Of a stretch of DNA of 64,000 nucleotides, positions 37,601 through 50,900 are shown one piece after another; position 1 is the stretch's first letter; the number at the start of each line of letters is the position of its first letter. The DNA comes from Callipepla californica brunnescens (taxonomy: Eukaryota > Chordata > Aves > Galliformes > Odontophoridae), in contig JALIRH010000004.1 of assembly GCA_023055505.1 (NCBI GenBank), positions 31,439,502-31,503,501 of the forward strand. The letters are read 5' to 3'. The position numbers and the translations under genes were made by a program. Under the pieces are notes generated by a model. The model was not told the origin of the DNA. It made no database searches and was given only the letters and a program-made list of their open reading frames with translations.

Positions 37601-40600
37601 CTGTAGTCCGGAAGGAAGCTGAAATTCAGAACATTGAGCATCAGTATGACCAGTCAGCTGTGGTGGCAACTCTTCATTTGTCTGAGGTGAAATTCTACAG
37701 ACCATCTTGTCTTCTGCTTAAGCAGATGATTTTAACTTACTTGTTCTTAACTGCCCACTTCTTTCCACTGTAGGCCACAGACAATAACGTAGCGTGGCAG
37801 AGGTTCCTTCCCACAGGGCCAATTGCACTTCTTCCGGTAAGATACTTCACCATCTCTGTGTTTTTTACTTTTTAGTATGCTCTTTTAGTCATTTTTCTTC
37901 TGTCTGTACCTTGCTATACCTGTTGTGTCCTTCTGCCTTTGCAGCTGTTTCCCTAGCACTTCATCCTTGGTATTCCCCAGTATGTTTGGCTGGGAAAATA
38001 ACACGCAGTTGGATTGTTGTAGGGAGAAATGAGTGAGGAAAGCTTTGCACTGGTTGTGTTTTTGTTTGATTTGGTTTTTGGTTATTTTTCTTTTGATAAC
38101 TACCCTTGAAATTTTCTTATCCAGTTGTCTGACACTGCCAGCTCTCTGGTTTGGTCTACATCTCATGAACATGCATCAGAACTTCTCAGTATGGACAAGG
38201 AAAGTTTTGTGGATAGCATCAACACTGCCTTTGTGAGTATCAGTCTTACAGCAGTTATGAGGCTGGCTGTTGCAATCATACGTAGTATAATGGAATCCTA
38301 AAGCTTATAGGATAGGAATGGGGAAGATGGATTCTGAAGCTTCTTCCTCTAGTGGGGGTGATGTTAGAGGACACTTGGCAAAAAAAAGGATGACCTTTTG
38401 GGACTGTTAGTTCTGAAAGCTGTTTAGAATCTGATCTCAATTCTGAAAGATGGGAAGCATAGGCTTACCCCAGTTTGAGACTTAACTTGTCCTAAAGCAA
38501 TGAAGATGGTTTCTTCTGTTATCTATTTTTGTCTAGGTAGTTAATTGAGTATCTGGAGCTAGATGAGATTTTCTTTCTTTTGTGTTCTTTTATATGTCCA
38601 GTTTGGGTTAACATCTAAAGATTTCTTTCTGTTTGTTTGCTTGTTTCAGTGGAGCAATGTAAACCATTCTGACTTCACTGATGCTGCTGGAGCCGCGTTT
38701 CGATCTGTTCTTTCACTTCTGAAACCCTCAGGGACTGCGATGCGTCAGCTACCCCCAAGTGTTGCTAAAGTAGATGCAGAGAGCAGAGCAGTGTTCCCCC
38801 TGGGGATGGGGCATGCGACACAGTACGTCCGGCACCGCGTGGCTCTGATCGGGTAAGGTCTCTGGAGCATCTGCTGGGTGAGTGAGTGGTGTGAGGCTAG
38901 AAATGATGTGAGCACAGTGACTACAACTTCAGAAATCGATGGTTAGAAATGCATTTATAGCTAGACTTTATCCAGGCTCTTTGTATAATTTGCTTTTGTG
39001 TCAACAAAAGCCTTTTGTATGAATAGCTCTCTGCCCGTTGCATGTGCTTTCTGTGTAAATTGGACAGTTTTCCTTTTTTTGTTTGTGTAGTTCAGTGAAA
39101 CAGTCCAGTATCTCATGGTGGACCAGTACTTCACCAAACATAGCAGCCATTCCATGTATCAGTTTGAGTGTTCGCTCACTTGCCTTGACACAAATGACAA
39201 AACTTACAGGTAATTCTGGATAGGGTGTCATAGGCTTTTGTACAATCGTCTATAGAGAGAGGGAAGTACTTCATCTTTTACATTCTAAGGCTGAATGTAC
39301 ATTATTTTCCCCCTACAGCTGCAATGCATCAGCAGTTTTGAGTAATTCTTGGTGCCATATTAAGTTTCAGATACATACTTTCCACCTTGAGCCACTTTAT
39401 GAGTACTCTGTGCTTTTTATCTCATTAACATTTTAAGTACATGATCTTACATTTCAATACTCAAATTTCATGTAGTTTCATCAAGTTATGTGTTCAGCTT
39501 TGTTCTTTGCAGATAAGGCTACTCATAATATAAAAAAAATCAGGTTATTTTCAGTGATACATCACAACCTTGTATTCATGATTGTTTTCATTTTTGGACT
39601 TGATGATCTTCAAAGTCTTTTCCAATCTGAGTGATTCTATGTCTCTCTGTTTTTGTGTTGATGAAATGTGTCAGTGGTATGGTATGTCTTGTGTCACTTA
39701 GAAAAATAGTGATTTCACATGTGGTTTGACACTGGACTCCAACTAGTCACCTCTTTGTAATTTTTACTTTCTGAGACCCCTTTATTTTGCTTCATAGATG
39801 TAGGCAGCACAAGAAAGTACCAGATAAAGATGTATATGCTGCTGTAAGATCACAATAATTGAAGACTTTGTCAGGCATTTGGCCTTCTTCATGAAGGGTT
39901 ATAATCTTCTATCTTCTCTTGCTTTAGGGATGCAGCACACAGAGTCCACCCACTTGCAGGACAAGGTGTAAACCTGGGTTTTGGTGATATTGCATGTTTA
40001 GCTCATCACCTCAGTGCAGCAGCCTTCAATGGACAAGATCTGGGTAAGGATCCAAGACGATGAGGTGGCTGTGAGATGTTTAGCCTTACAAGCCTCTGCT
40101 GCTACCATTGGCATAAGCATTGTCTCTGCAGGTTAAGCTTACTGCTCTTTTTGCTTAAAAGACGCAAGCATCTTTGAAGCAAAATTGTTCTGTTCCTTGG
40201 GTGTGGAGCAATTAAAAATACTTAAATGCCACTTCCATTCTGAAAACCTGAAAAAGTGCTTTGAAAAAGCAAAGATCTGCAAGATGGCAGTTAGTGGTGG
40301 TGAGACAAAACCCACTAACTGATGGACTAAAGCCTGTATTAAGAAGGACCATTTGTCTCTTCTGTGTTTTCAGCTATCTGCAGAGATTTCTATATAGATA
40401 AGATGCACAATTGTTTGTGGCAAGTCACTTCTAATGTGAGTATTCCATTATGTCTTCTAGGCTCCTTAAAACATCTCTTAAGGTTTGAGACAGAACGGCA
40501 GAGGCACAATGTCTCCTTGATAGCTGCTATTGATTTGCTGAAGAGGCTTTACTCCACAAGCCTGGTTCCCTTGGTGTTGCTGAGGACATGGGGATTGCAA

Positions 40601-41688
40601 GCAACAAACGCCCTACCTCCTGTCAAAGTAAGATTCTTCCTTTGTACACCGTCCACTGAAGAATTCTTGCAGTTCTTTGGTTGGAAAATGCTAAGTTGTT
40701 CAAACTGAGGTTTTGTGTTGTGGATGAGCCTGAGAATTTCCTAAATAACTTGTGGCTCAGTAGTTATGAGTTTCTTTTCCAGCACAGGGATAAAGGATCT
40801 CGATATCTATACTCTGCATTAGCCATTGTGGGTTAAAAGTCACTAATTGTTTTTGGCTTTATTTTGCTATGAAATGCACACATGGAACTTTGAACTGCAT
40901 TCCAGAAATGCACTGTGAAATAACCCTCTGAAAACAAACTTTACATAAGAGTAAGACACCGGGTGACTTGACAGATTTGGGATGTTACTTGGGTATCTTT
41001 TTCTGTCCAGTTCTGCCCTCTTATATTGTTCTCTCCTGGCTGAAGTTCGGGCCTTCAATGGAAGTTACCTGAACAGGCTCAGGCATGAACACAGAACCTC
41101 TGCTTGCAGCCTAGCTGCCAGAATTTTGCACAGCATTGACCTAGTTGGTGGATTTTCATGATGTTCATAGAGCCACCTGCTCGCTAAGCTCCCACACACC
41201 TTCAAATTCGATTTCTCATTTCTGAATTTGACTGTTCTGTTGCATAAATCAAGTCACCTGCTTCCTATAAAATACAGATGGCCAGTTTCCTGTGTGTTAC
41301 ATCACAGTAAGACACGGGGTTGAACTGAAGAGATGTTTTTATTAGTTTTACTAAAAAGAGCAGTCTGCTGCTGCTTCAGTGCTCGGTGTTTTTTCAGTTT
41401 CTCTATTGAAAGCAGAAAGCCAAGTGAAAGCCACTTTTCTGAGCACAGAACATGGTGGTTATACCTGTTTTGTGCTATTCAAGAAGAATGCTGCAACTTC
41501 TTTAATTTCCTTGTACCCAGGGATAGGTACTTTGCACTTAACTAGAAAGGCTGACAAGGAACTCTTGCCCACATGGAAAGGGGAAGGAGGTTATAGATGC
41601 TTTCTAAAACGTCTACTTATCACTGGTTTACAAATTACTTTTCTTTCTCCCTTTTTAGGAGCAAATCATGGCTTTTGCCAGTAAGTGA
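34676..41688 (+). CDS. COQ6: COQ6, mitochondrial ubiquinone biosynthesis C5-hydroxylase
   Basis: FAD-dependent monooxygenase of the mitochondrial coenzyme Q synthesis complex that hydroxylates the ring at C5, with electrons from ferredoxin. Exons: 34676-34835, 35109-35240, 35965-36023, 36530-36653, 37071-37201, 37579-37686, 37774-37836, 38125-38232, 38650-38852, 39928-40043, 40461-40627 and 41659-41688. They total 1401 bases, 466 aa (human 468), with no frame break. Residues 1 to about 33 are Arg/Ala-rich and acid-free, a mitochondrial presequence. The FAD dinucleotide motif [11 protein letters not shown] is at residues 38-48, the IGADGHNS motif at about 203-210, and the second FAD signature ([20 protein letters not shown]) at 364-383. 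[10 protein letters not shown] is conserved near the C-terminus, and the 30-base last exon ends FASK-stop, as in mammals. The ATG lies just downstream of ETS sites in the divergent promoter shared with FAM161B. Confidence 0.97.
39595..39642 (+). repeat. CR1-like 3' end remnant in COQ6 intron 9
   Basis: The stretch GGACTTGATGATCTTC, then TTTTCCAATCTGAGTGATTC, matches the well-known 3' end of chicken CR1 elements, ending in the GATTCTATG octamer-like tail. It is about 48 bases long, so it is a truncated relic. Confidence 0.6.
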
Positions 41689-41788
41689 TCCGTTTTCAGT
41701 TTGGAACAGCAGCTTGCCAGTGAGTGTATTACTTTTTATAAGGACTGTGACTGATACACGTTTTTGAATTGTGTTATTCTAATTTAAC

Positions 41789-41794
41789 AATAAA
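41789..41794 (+). terminator. COQ6 polyadenylation signal
   Basis: AATAAA 101 bases after the COQ6 stop codon, followed by TGTGTCTTAACACC and a T-rich segment. It is the first canonical signal downstream and gives a short 3' UTR. Confidence 0.75.
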
Positions 41795-44700
41795 ACTGAA
41801 GTATTGAGCTGTGTCTTAACACCTTCTCTGGTTTACGCAGATGATATCTCATCTGTTCTTCTCAGCAGGGTTTGAGGTCTCTTCCTGTAGTTTCATTATC
41901 TCTTCAGCCACTGAACTATCTGTACAGTGTGCTTTTAGTTTGGGCCTTTCGAATTGTAGACTGAAGTGGACCATTCTGAATTTTGCTAGCAACAAATTTT
42001 GCTGTTTAATTACTTACAGTTTTTCATGGTGTGATTCTGGAACTGTTATGTCAATTCTGGGTTCTTAATCACTTCCTGGACTCTGAAAGGAGGGTGAGTT
42101 TTCAGCAGAAGAGACCAGCTCCCAGTGGCAGATAATAGGTATGTTTTAGTGTTCCAAATCTCTCTCCTTCACCTTTTTCCTTGCCACTCCCATGTTGCTT
42201 TTATTTAATAGAGGTTTCTTGTGGAACTAGTTAGTCTTAAGAGCTTTTCAGTTCCACGAAAATGAGATGCAAGGTAACAACATCAAGGAAAGAAAACTTC
42301 AGGACAAAGTTGTAAATATCGTTAAAAATGCTTTAATTACTAAAATAGAAAATCAAGATATTCTGTCTTATGTTCCAAATGCCAGCCTCCCGCATTAGGC
42401 ATTTGAGGCTCACAACATTGAGCACTGCCACTGGACAAGAATTGTAGATACAGTAACCAGTATCAGGAATTAAAATCACAAATAATTAAACATAAGTTTT
42501 GGACTGAAAGCCATTACTTGTGCTTCTTCAGTCACGCATACTAGGCAGTTCCTGGTAGTCAGGATAAGAGACTTTACAAAGGAGAAGGTAAAAATCAGTG
42601 GTGCAAGTAGAACTCTTCCCTTAGAAGGCTGCTTAGTCTTTAGTTAAGCTAATAAATAGTATCATTGCACTAGGGTTTGAGGAAATGACTGGCTTCCTAT
42701 ATCCTCAGCCCACTTTTAGTAATTCAGATGTAAACAACAGGGGCGCAGTACTGCAGTTTCTTGTAAAAGAAACCTTTGAGCTGAGTTTTCGTTTCTCTTG
42801 TGACTGCAGGATCAGGCCCGTAATAGAGAGCAGCAGGTGAGTTTCAGATAATGAATTGTGCCACTGACAAATGAAGGCCCTGAGCATTGAGATGTAATGC
42901 AACTTTGGTACAGGATAACGGATGCTCCCACCTAGGTATTTGTAGTACTAGAGTTTGAGGGAAAGAATACAGAAAATAAACTCACTCCACATGGTACTTG
43001 TCTTCTTCTAGATAACCTCCATCAGGACAAAACCAAACCCTTGCATTCTCCTCAGTGCTAGGCTTTATTCACTTGGCAGATACACTGCTGCTTGTGCCTT
43101 AAAAGTAATACCCCACCTTGCTTTCATGTTTCAAGTACAGCCTCACTGCTTATGGCTCTTGGCCTCAAGATCTACTAAGAGAATCTGTCATAGCACTGGC
43201 TCAGACTGGAAGCCTTTTGATTTAGTTCATTAACCACTTCTCAGGAGTAATGCACTTGGCTAGTAAGAAGAAAATTGGTCATTCAGGAGAAGATGAATAT
43301 ATTTGCTGTCAACTTGTAGTTGAAACCAGACCATGCACTAAGTTTTGCCAAATACTAAGCATGGGAATAAGAAAGGTCCCTTGTTAAGAAGAAGCCAGCA
43401 TCAAGGCTGGATTTTGTGGTACTTTCTTCATGCTTAAACAGATTTTTTTAGTGAAAGAGGAACAGATGTTTGGTGTGGCACTGATGCGTTTCCCAACATG
43501 AATCTCTTAATAAATTCTGGTAGGATGCTTATTTCATATTCCAAAGAAACAGTCTCAGTTTTCAGCAAGGTGTCAAAAGTGGGACAGTTACAGGCTGCTC
43601 CATCCCCTCCCCTTGGACTTCTGGTGCTGACTGAAGTTGCTAAATCAAAAGCATGCTTTGCATCCTAGCACCATAAAACCTGAGGCAGGGAAATGGGATA
43701 ACTTAATCAGCCATCATCAAACTTGCGCTGCTAATGAGAGGAAAATTACTGATGTTCATAGTAAGGCAGGTTCCTAGGACTCCAACCTATTTGGTGAGAT
43801 TAGTTAGGATCTGAGTGCACTACTTCCTCCCTGTGCTGAGCATTAGCAGTTGTTTTCAAATCCAGTTTCCAGAGAAGGTAGTCTGAGAGCAATCTTGGGT
43901 TTTACCAAAGTGAAAAAGCTGTGTTGTAGCATATGTGTAACTGCAAATGCCTGAAAGGAACAAAGTATTCATCATAAGGCAGGGGTGAATAAAAGCTTCT
44001 TTTAGGTGTAAGGATAATACCTCTCTGTTCCTAAGACTGTGGTAAGTTCATCTTTAAGTTCCATATTCCACATGGAATAGAAGGTAGTCAAAGGCAAAGT
44101 GAACTATTAAATCAGACTCTTCATCTGACTGCTTCCTTAATTTCACTGCGGTACAACGTGACAAGCATTTCTTTTGGCAGTGGAGTTTGCATATCTGGCA
44201 TGTGTACATATCTCGCTGCCTAGTTTTGTTCCTGCACAACTGTGTCACAACTGTAGATGCTAAAATAAATCAAGGCCTGACATCCAGATGTGCAGCCATA
44301 CAGTACAGACTTGTAAAGGGCAGCACAAAGGTAGTCATGCAGACTGTTTGGCACACATGTTGCTTAAGAAACTACTGCTGAAAGAAATGCTTGGTGTGGT
44401 ACAATTGGTTTCAACCAACGCCTTTCCTAGGAAGACTGTACCCAAAGAGTAATTATAGAAAGACTGATGTCTTCTTGCAATATATTAGCTAACAGCTGGG
44501 CACTTGGAACAGTGAGACTGGGAGCATCCAGAGTTATTGTTCAATCTTCTCTGAACGTTGGTGTCATCTGTAATTTCTGTATTGAATGTCTTGCAAGCAA
44601 ACTTCAGCACTATATGCTTAAAGTAAATGCGGGAGGAGAAATAACATTTGTAGTTTACCACCATGTCCCAGGTACGGTGTGCTTTTAGCAGTGGGATGCT

Positions 44701-44984
44701 GTACAGATGTGCTGGTGAAAGCTGGCTGTGAGTCCCTTGCAGATACTCTGTGGGAGTTTAGGCCTTTTGACTTTCAGAAGGCAGCTTCTAGATTATTTAT
44801 GACAATCACAGTTATATTGTGGCAGCTTTCATTGTGTGCAGTGCCAATCCCAGGTGAAGATGTGTTTTATAGCTTTGGTCCATTTTCCACTCCGTGACTG
44901 ACTTCAGCTGGATAACGTACCTGGAGATTTCAGTTTGCTTTCTCAAACTTTCAGAAATGCTGAAATCCATAGGAATGTTACAGT
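41795..44984. other. Convergent gap between COQ6 (+) and ENTPD5 (-), including the ENTPD5 3' UTR
   Basis: No coding exon or repeat family was recognised. Minus-strand AATAAA candidates for ENTPD5 (TTTATT on plus) occur at 43074-43079 and 42200-42205, which would imply a 3' UTR of about 1.9 or 2.8 kb. No canonical hexamer was seen closer to the ENTPD5 stop. Confidence 0.5.
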
Positions 44985-47900
44985 TCAATACGTTATCCCC
45001 AGAGACTGCAATAAGTGAAAGGTAGCACCCAAAGTCCAGCTTGTCTCTATGTTGTTCACTTTTTTTGTTAACTATAAAAGGAAGAAAAAGAAGTTGTTAG
45101 CTACAGTGTTCTCAGTATGTTGAGAGTTGCACGTGACAGCAACTACCCATAACAACCATGGAAAGACTCGGCAGATAGTTAGCCAGAAAAATGAGCCAGT
45201 GCACATAGATCGATAGAGAAACTGGGAAGCTGGTTTGGGGATTGAACTTATTCTCACCTTTAAGAGTGTGTTGTCTCTAAATCCAAAACCTTCCTTTAAT
45301 AAAGCAGTGATGTAAGTGAGATCCATGCAGAGGAAAGGACTGGCTGAGCTGAACCTCTCCATGTTATCACAGACTAGAGAAGGAAAAAATAATTACAAAA
45401 AAAATCAGCATAATAAAGGGGCATTTGACCTTAAGCCAAAACCTACTAGAACATGTCACTTACTTTTATTAATGAGGGTATATAACCATGGTACATACAA
45501 CACAGCTTCTCCAGCTTCTTCCAGTTTCTCTTAACTATCGTAACTGTATGTTTTGTTACAGCAACATAGTCTAGTCCACATTGCTGTTTTTAAGTCTGAA
45601 CCTCTGCTCAGTCAATAGCTGCCAGGGTAGTTGCCTGGCAGACTGCTTATTTTAAGAACAGGGTACCATTTATCTTCCTTAATCTGTCCAGAAATGGCTC
45701 CAATAACAGACTCCACCTTCTAGGCTGGCAGCTGCTTTTAATTTGAAATTTTCATCCGTGTGTCCAAGAAACTGTTGCCCAAACAGCCACTCATACTGCA
45801 GCAAAGATTCCACGACAAGGGTTACCGTGACTAGGAAGTGGGTTTACAATGAGCATCATCTTTTAGATGGAATTGTATTGTTTTGTGCTCATGTTCACTT
45901 CCCATATTTCCTGAACAGAACTGCGAAGATGCTACCACTTTGCTTTTTGTTACTGTTCTTCAGTGCTTTATTCGGCACCAGTTAGAGGTATAGCATAACA
46001 GAAGAGAAGTAGCAAGACATGGGAGTGTAAGGGAAATAAAGGCTAAACAATCTTTTTTTCAAGTCAGACACGTTAAATGCTCCCTTGTAAACATTCATCT
46101 TTAATGGTTTATCCTCCCCAATAGTTTCCCATGTTTGATGACAGTTACCTTCTTTGGCTTTTCTTTCAAAATCTCTCACTTCCAGAACTCCTCCCTGTTC
46201 GTAATCTGAAAAGGAAAGAAGTGACAAAATATCTTCATAAACCTGCTAGCAGTTGAGTTCTGAATCTAAGCGGACTCTGGAGTAAACTCAGTGATGATGG
46301 GCTAGGAGTGAAGTCCTTGGTGACAGAGAACAGAGCTGCAAGTATAACTAGCATTCAGAGCACTAGTCTCTCTATCAAATTCTGAATACCAAAAATGAAG
46401 GCATTTTATGTGTTTCCTTTTCCTTGGACATCCTGTGCCTTTTCCCTGCTTCACCTGTCTCCAGGGTTCTACCTTCTGGTTGACATGCTCACATGCAGTA
46501 GATTACCCCAAAACAATTTACCAATTAAATTGGTGTCAGCTGCTCGATCATAGTAGTAGGAGAAAGCATAGAAGGAACTTCCACGAATCTCGTCTGGTTG
46601 GTGCAGTTTTCCTTTGACAACCTTCAATACTTCCAGGTAGCAAGGCTTGAATCCTGTTTCTCCTGCCAGGACAAACACAGATGGGATGAGCCAAAGAGGC
46701 ACATCTAGGAGATGGAGGAATTGATGGCAACAGTATGAAAGTGGGAAGAAGCAGAGATTAATAAGACTTTAGATAGCCTCTCCATAACACAGCATAGTAC
46801 CCGCACGTAGCAAGCACTCAAGATCACCATCATCAAGTGGAACTGGTTAAAGCAGTTCATGGCAATATCTGAAAGGTGAGCTGAGCATACGAGGGTAGGT
46901 GCATGAAAAGCTTCATCACCAGGCAAAGCTCCCATTTTTATGTTCTGTGGTCAGCAGAATCTCATTTATAATATCTGCTACCCCCTGCAAGGTAAAACTT
47001 TACTTTCCTTCCCCATCACGTTGTAATTTATCGGTCCAGTCACACGCAATAAATCAGGCTCAGCTATCATGTTTCCTACTGTAAAGCAAAGCAGTGTCAG
47101 TCACCAGAGGGGGCTGTTGTAGTCACTGCTGGTAGCAGCTTCATGCTCTGCTTGCAGCATTAGGGACAGTATTTTTAAGAAAGAGCTCCACAAGTGGATA
47201 TTCTTCACTCTACCAGTTGTTGTACTTTAACACAGCCATAGCACTCAGCTCCAAGCCTCAGAAAGAACTCTCCTGTTTGTACAAGTAACTAATATTTCCT
47301 ATCAAGGCAGCATACATCAAGTACAGGACAGCTACTCGTACAGCATCAGATTTTACTTTGTCTCTATCAAAACTCCATATATCTATGATTGGAGAGGTAT
47401 TCTTCATAGTCCAAGATAACCAATGGAGTATTTCTCAAGAAGAAATGTACAGATGCTTCAGGGAAGAGTTATCTTACAAGAAGCAAAAAGTTGCCTTATT
47501 TTACCTTTTTTGTTGCCACCATACCGGTACTTCACTCCCCCAAAGTGCCACTCTGCTTCCAGCTGCTTTGGCAAACAAGAGCTGCGGAACATTTGCCCAT
47601 CTGCAGCTGGAAATAAGAGAGTCAGGAAGGATAAATTTTAATGCATTTGTCAATCAGTGTGTGAAGCCAGAAAAGCAAAGGCTGAAAGACCTTTGTTAAG
47701 GCCTTCAAGCAAAAGTAAGGAAATCTGAACTGTGCAACCTACTCAGGGAGCCTGCTTTATGCTGTTTGCATTTATGTGGATGCTGGTAAAGCTGTGTGTT
47801 GGTGGCTGGCGGTGTCTCTAGGCTGTCTGTGTGTCTACGTGCATTTCTGGAATTTACCCTCAGTCTTGCTGCTAGTTGAAATTGGAAAAGCAGCTTTCTC

Positions 47901-50900
47901 AGAATACACTCCTAAAAAAAGCAGTAGGCTCAGTTTCTGGACAGATCTATACTAGGGAAACAGAGAAGTGTGAAATATAGCAGTGAAGGCATCAGAAGTG
48001 GGTTGCTGACACAAGACTAAGCCTACTCCTCTCTTCGGAAATTTTCTGTATTTTGTTACCTGGACATACCTTCCATATTCAAAGCTCCAAGAGTTGCCAG
48101 TCTGGCAGCTTTTAATCCAAAACCCAAATAACTGCAAACAACAAAGGAAAACATTACGGTTTTAATTCTTGCACTTTTGATGTGCTTTACCTCTTCCTAA
48201 ATCCTGGAACACTCAAATCGAATTTCCTTTCTTTGTTTCCCACTATTTTATGCAAAGGGAATAGAGAGTTCTCTTTGCCTGAACAACTCCAAGTACCAAA
48301 GGTACAAATGCCAAGATGCTTTATGCTGTTAAGATGATGGATAAATCTAAAACTGCAGAAAGTGGTAAGAGTTGTTGTGGCATTTCTACAAGACATTAAT
48401 TGAAAAGTAGAAATACATTAGTCTTAAAAACAAGGGATAAATAAAGGTATGTGAGAAGTGCAGGGGAATAGTATGGCCATTCCTGTGTCATATGTGTAAG
48501 ACTGTGCTCTTTACAGAACAAAACTGCAGAATATCCCATTAAAATGAAGATCCCTTCCTATGAAGTTCACCTCTGTTTGACTGAATACCACATTACTACA
48601 AGCTAGGATTATGAACAACACATAGTAGCACATGATTATATTCTCCTGTCTTTAACAATGCAGCTAGATTAAAAACCTGCTGGCTTTCCATTTCCATTAC
48701 TCTTTGGCTATCTATCCCCCATGTTAATACAAGCTTTTACATAATAACCAGGGTTAAATTAATCTCTTATCTTCCTCATTTGGCCACAAACTGAAGCATA
48801 GGGAGTTCCACACAAATGTGCGTGGGAACTTCTTCACAGTGCAGTGACGGAGCACTGGCACAGGCTGCACAGGTGGTGGAGTCTCCTTCTCTGGAGACAT
48901 TCCAGACCCGCCTGGATGCCTACCTGTGCAACCTGGGCTAGGGAGCTGCTTTGGCAGGGGGTTGGACTCAGCGATCTCTAGAGGTACCTTCTAGCCCCTA
49001 CGATTCTGTGATTTTTATGAGATAATTTTAAATACCAGTTATTTCAAGTGATATAATTTACTTTCTTGGTAAATACAGCAATCAGTTACTTTCATAAATA
49101 CAAATAGTAGGAGAGGAGGACTATTAAACCAGCTTTGCTGTTAAGTAAACATTCTGCAATTAACTGATAATTGTCTGATAAATTGAACTGATAAAATGAT
49201 ATTCTTCACCCCAGTAGTTGTGGGCTGAGACAATCTCTATCATGCACGGTTGAGTTCTTCACTGGACTATATAAATCATGCAGGGAAACTCGGTGTCACT
49301 GCAGACATATCAGATACCTTTTTGCTTAATTCAGGAAGCACAACTACATTCTTTCAGGCCAAGAATCCCCTTATCTGGTTCAAGAATCTGTGCTCCACGT
49401 TGTGTATCGGCTGTCTAGTTGGTTTACATCAGTCTAAGTTCTACTTTTTGCCCAGTTACTGAAGAGATGGGCTATTTGGAATTGAGAACTAGGAATTTGA
49501 TTAATTCTTTTTAATTCTGACCTCTGGCACAACATATATCATTCTGTTTGTTCCAGAATATTTGGCTTAAACTGAGTAATAAAAATTCTTCTCCATAAAC
49601 ACAGTAATAAACTCCATAAACTCATAATGCTTCCTCTTCATTTGATGCACTGTTATTCCTTTGCAGTGATACTAAGCTGGAATATTTCCAGCCTACTAAC
49701 GTCATGGTTTAGTTCAACTAATGTTTCAAGCAGGTAAAAAATCTAGTAAATAAATCATGCTCCCAACAGCTAGCAATAGGACAACAAAAATATCTGGTCT
49801 CGGTGGCTGCAGAGAGATTGATTCTCCCACTAGAGCCAGCAGTATTTTTGTTTCTCACCTGTGGGTATAGAGTTGGTAGGTGCTGTTAAACATTTCAAAT
49901 GAGGTAAGAAAATCCCTAGGGCTTTCCTTCAAGGTTTCCTAAAAATAAAGAAAAAGAGGCAAACTTTTAGTTGTAATTTTGCAACAAAAAATAAATAACT
50001 GATCACAGATACACCCTTCAAAAACAAAAGTTTTTCAGTGGTGTCTGTTACTGTAATATTTGCAGTATTTGACACTGAGTTTGTTTATTTGCATCTTTGT
50101 GTTACTGCAGTGTATAACAGGGAAGTGAAACAGATCAGAATGAAAATACTTTTTAATTCATTTGACCTTAATTTTTCAGAGTACTTTTGAGCTTGCTTAC
50201 ACAGAATCCCCACTGAACTCAGCTGCACTAGAAGCACTATGAACTTTTCCCAGCCAGACTAGAAATCTTAATTCAGGCACAGAGAAGAATCTAAAAATAG
50301 AAATTGAAGTATAAGCCAGATTTTTCCCAAGTTAAATTACTTCCTGATAGTCAAAAAACACTGTGACCATTCACTCTCAGTCCTTGGGCTTCTTTATCTC
50401 CTGGTTTAAGTGCCTGGATCTACCTTCAGCTCTCACCTCACCACTTCCAGTCTTCTTTCTTTCAGAGTGTTCCCTCTGTGTGCACCTTTGCCCCACCAGT
50501 GCTCAGTCTCTATTTCCTTGTCAGACTGACTCATTCTTGTAAATCTGAGCCTGTTTTGGACCATTCCTTTGTTTCCAGCCCCCGAGGACTTAATTCCTTC
50601 GTCTTTTCTGTTTCCTCTGACCTTGTCCTCCCATCCATCCCTTCTTGGCTCCATGCCTTTTATCAGACACTCTGCTTCTCCGGGCCAAACAGCAGAATCT
50701 CAGAGGAGTGAACCTTCAGAGTTTTGAATTCTGTTCCTAAACCTTACATCACAAAAACTTTAAAAAAAGGAGAGTCCTGAAAAAAAATTTGATTGGAAGA
50801 AACAACTATTTTTCCATCCCTTGCTTTCACAAAAATGTAGAAGTCTTCACAGACTCCTCAGATGAGGCAGGCACTAGACAGGCAATTTCATAATTATTAT

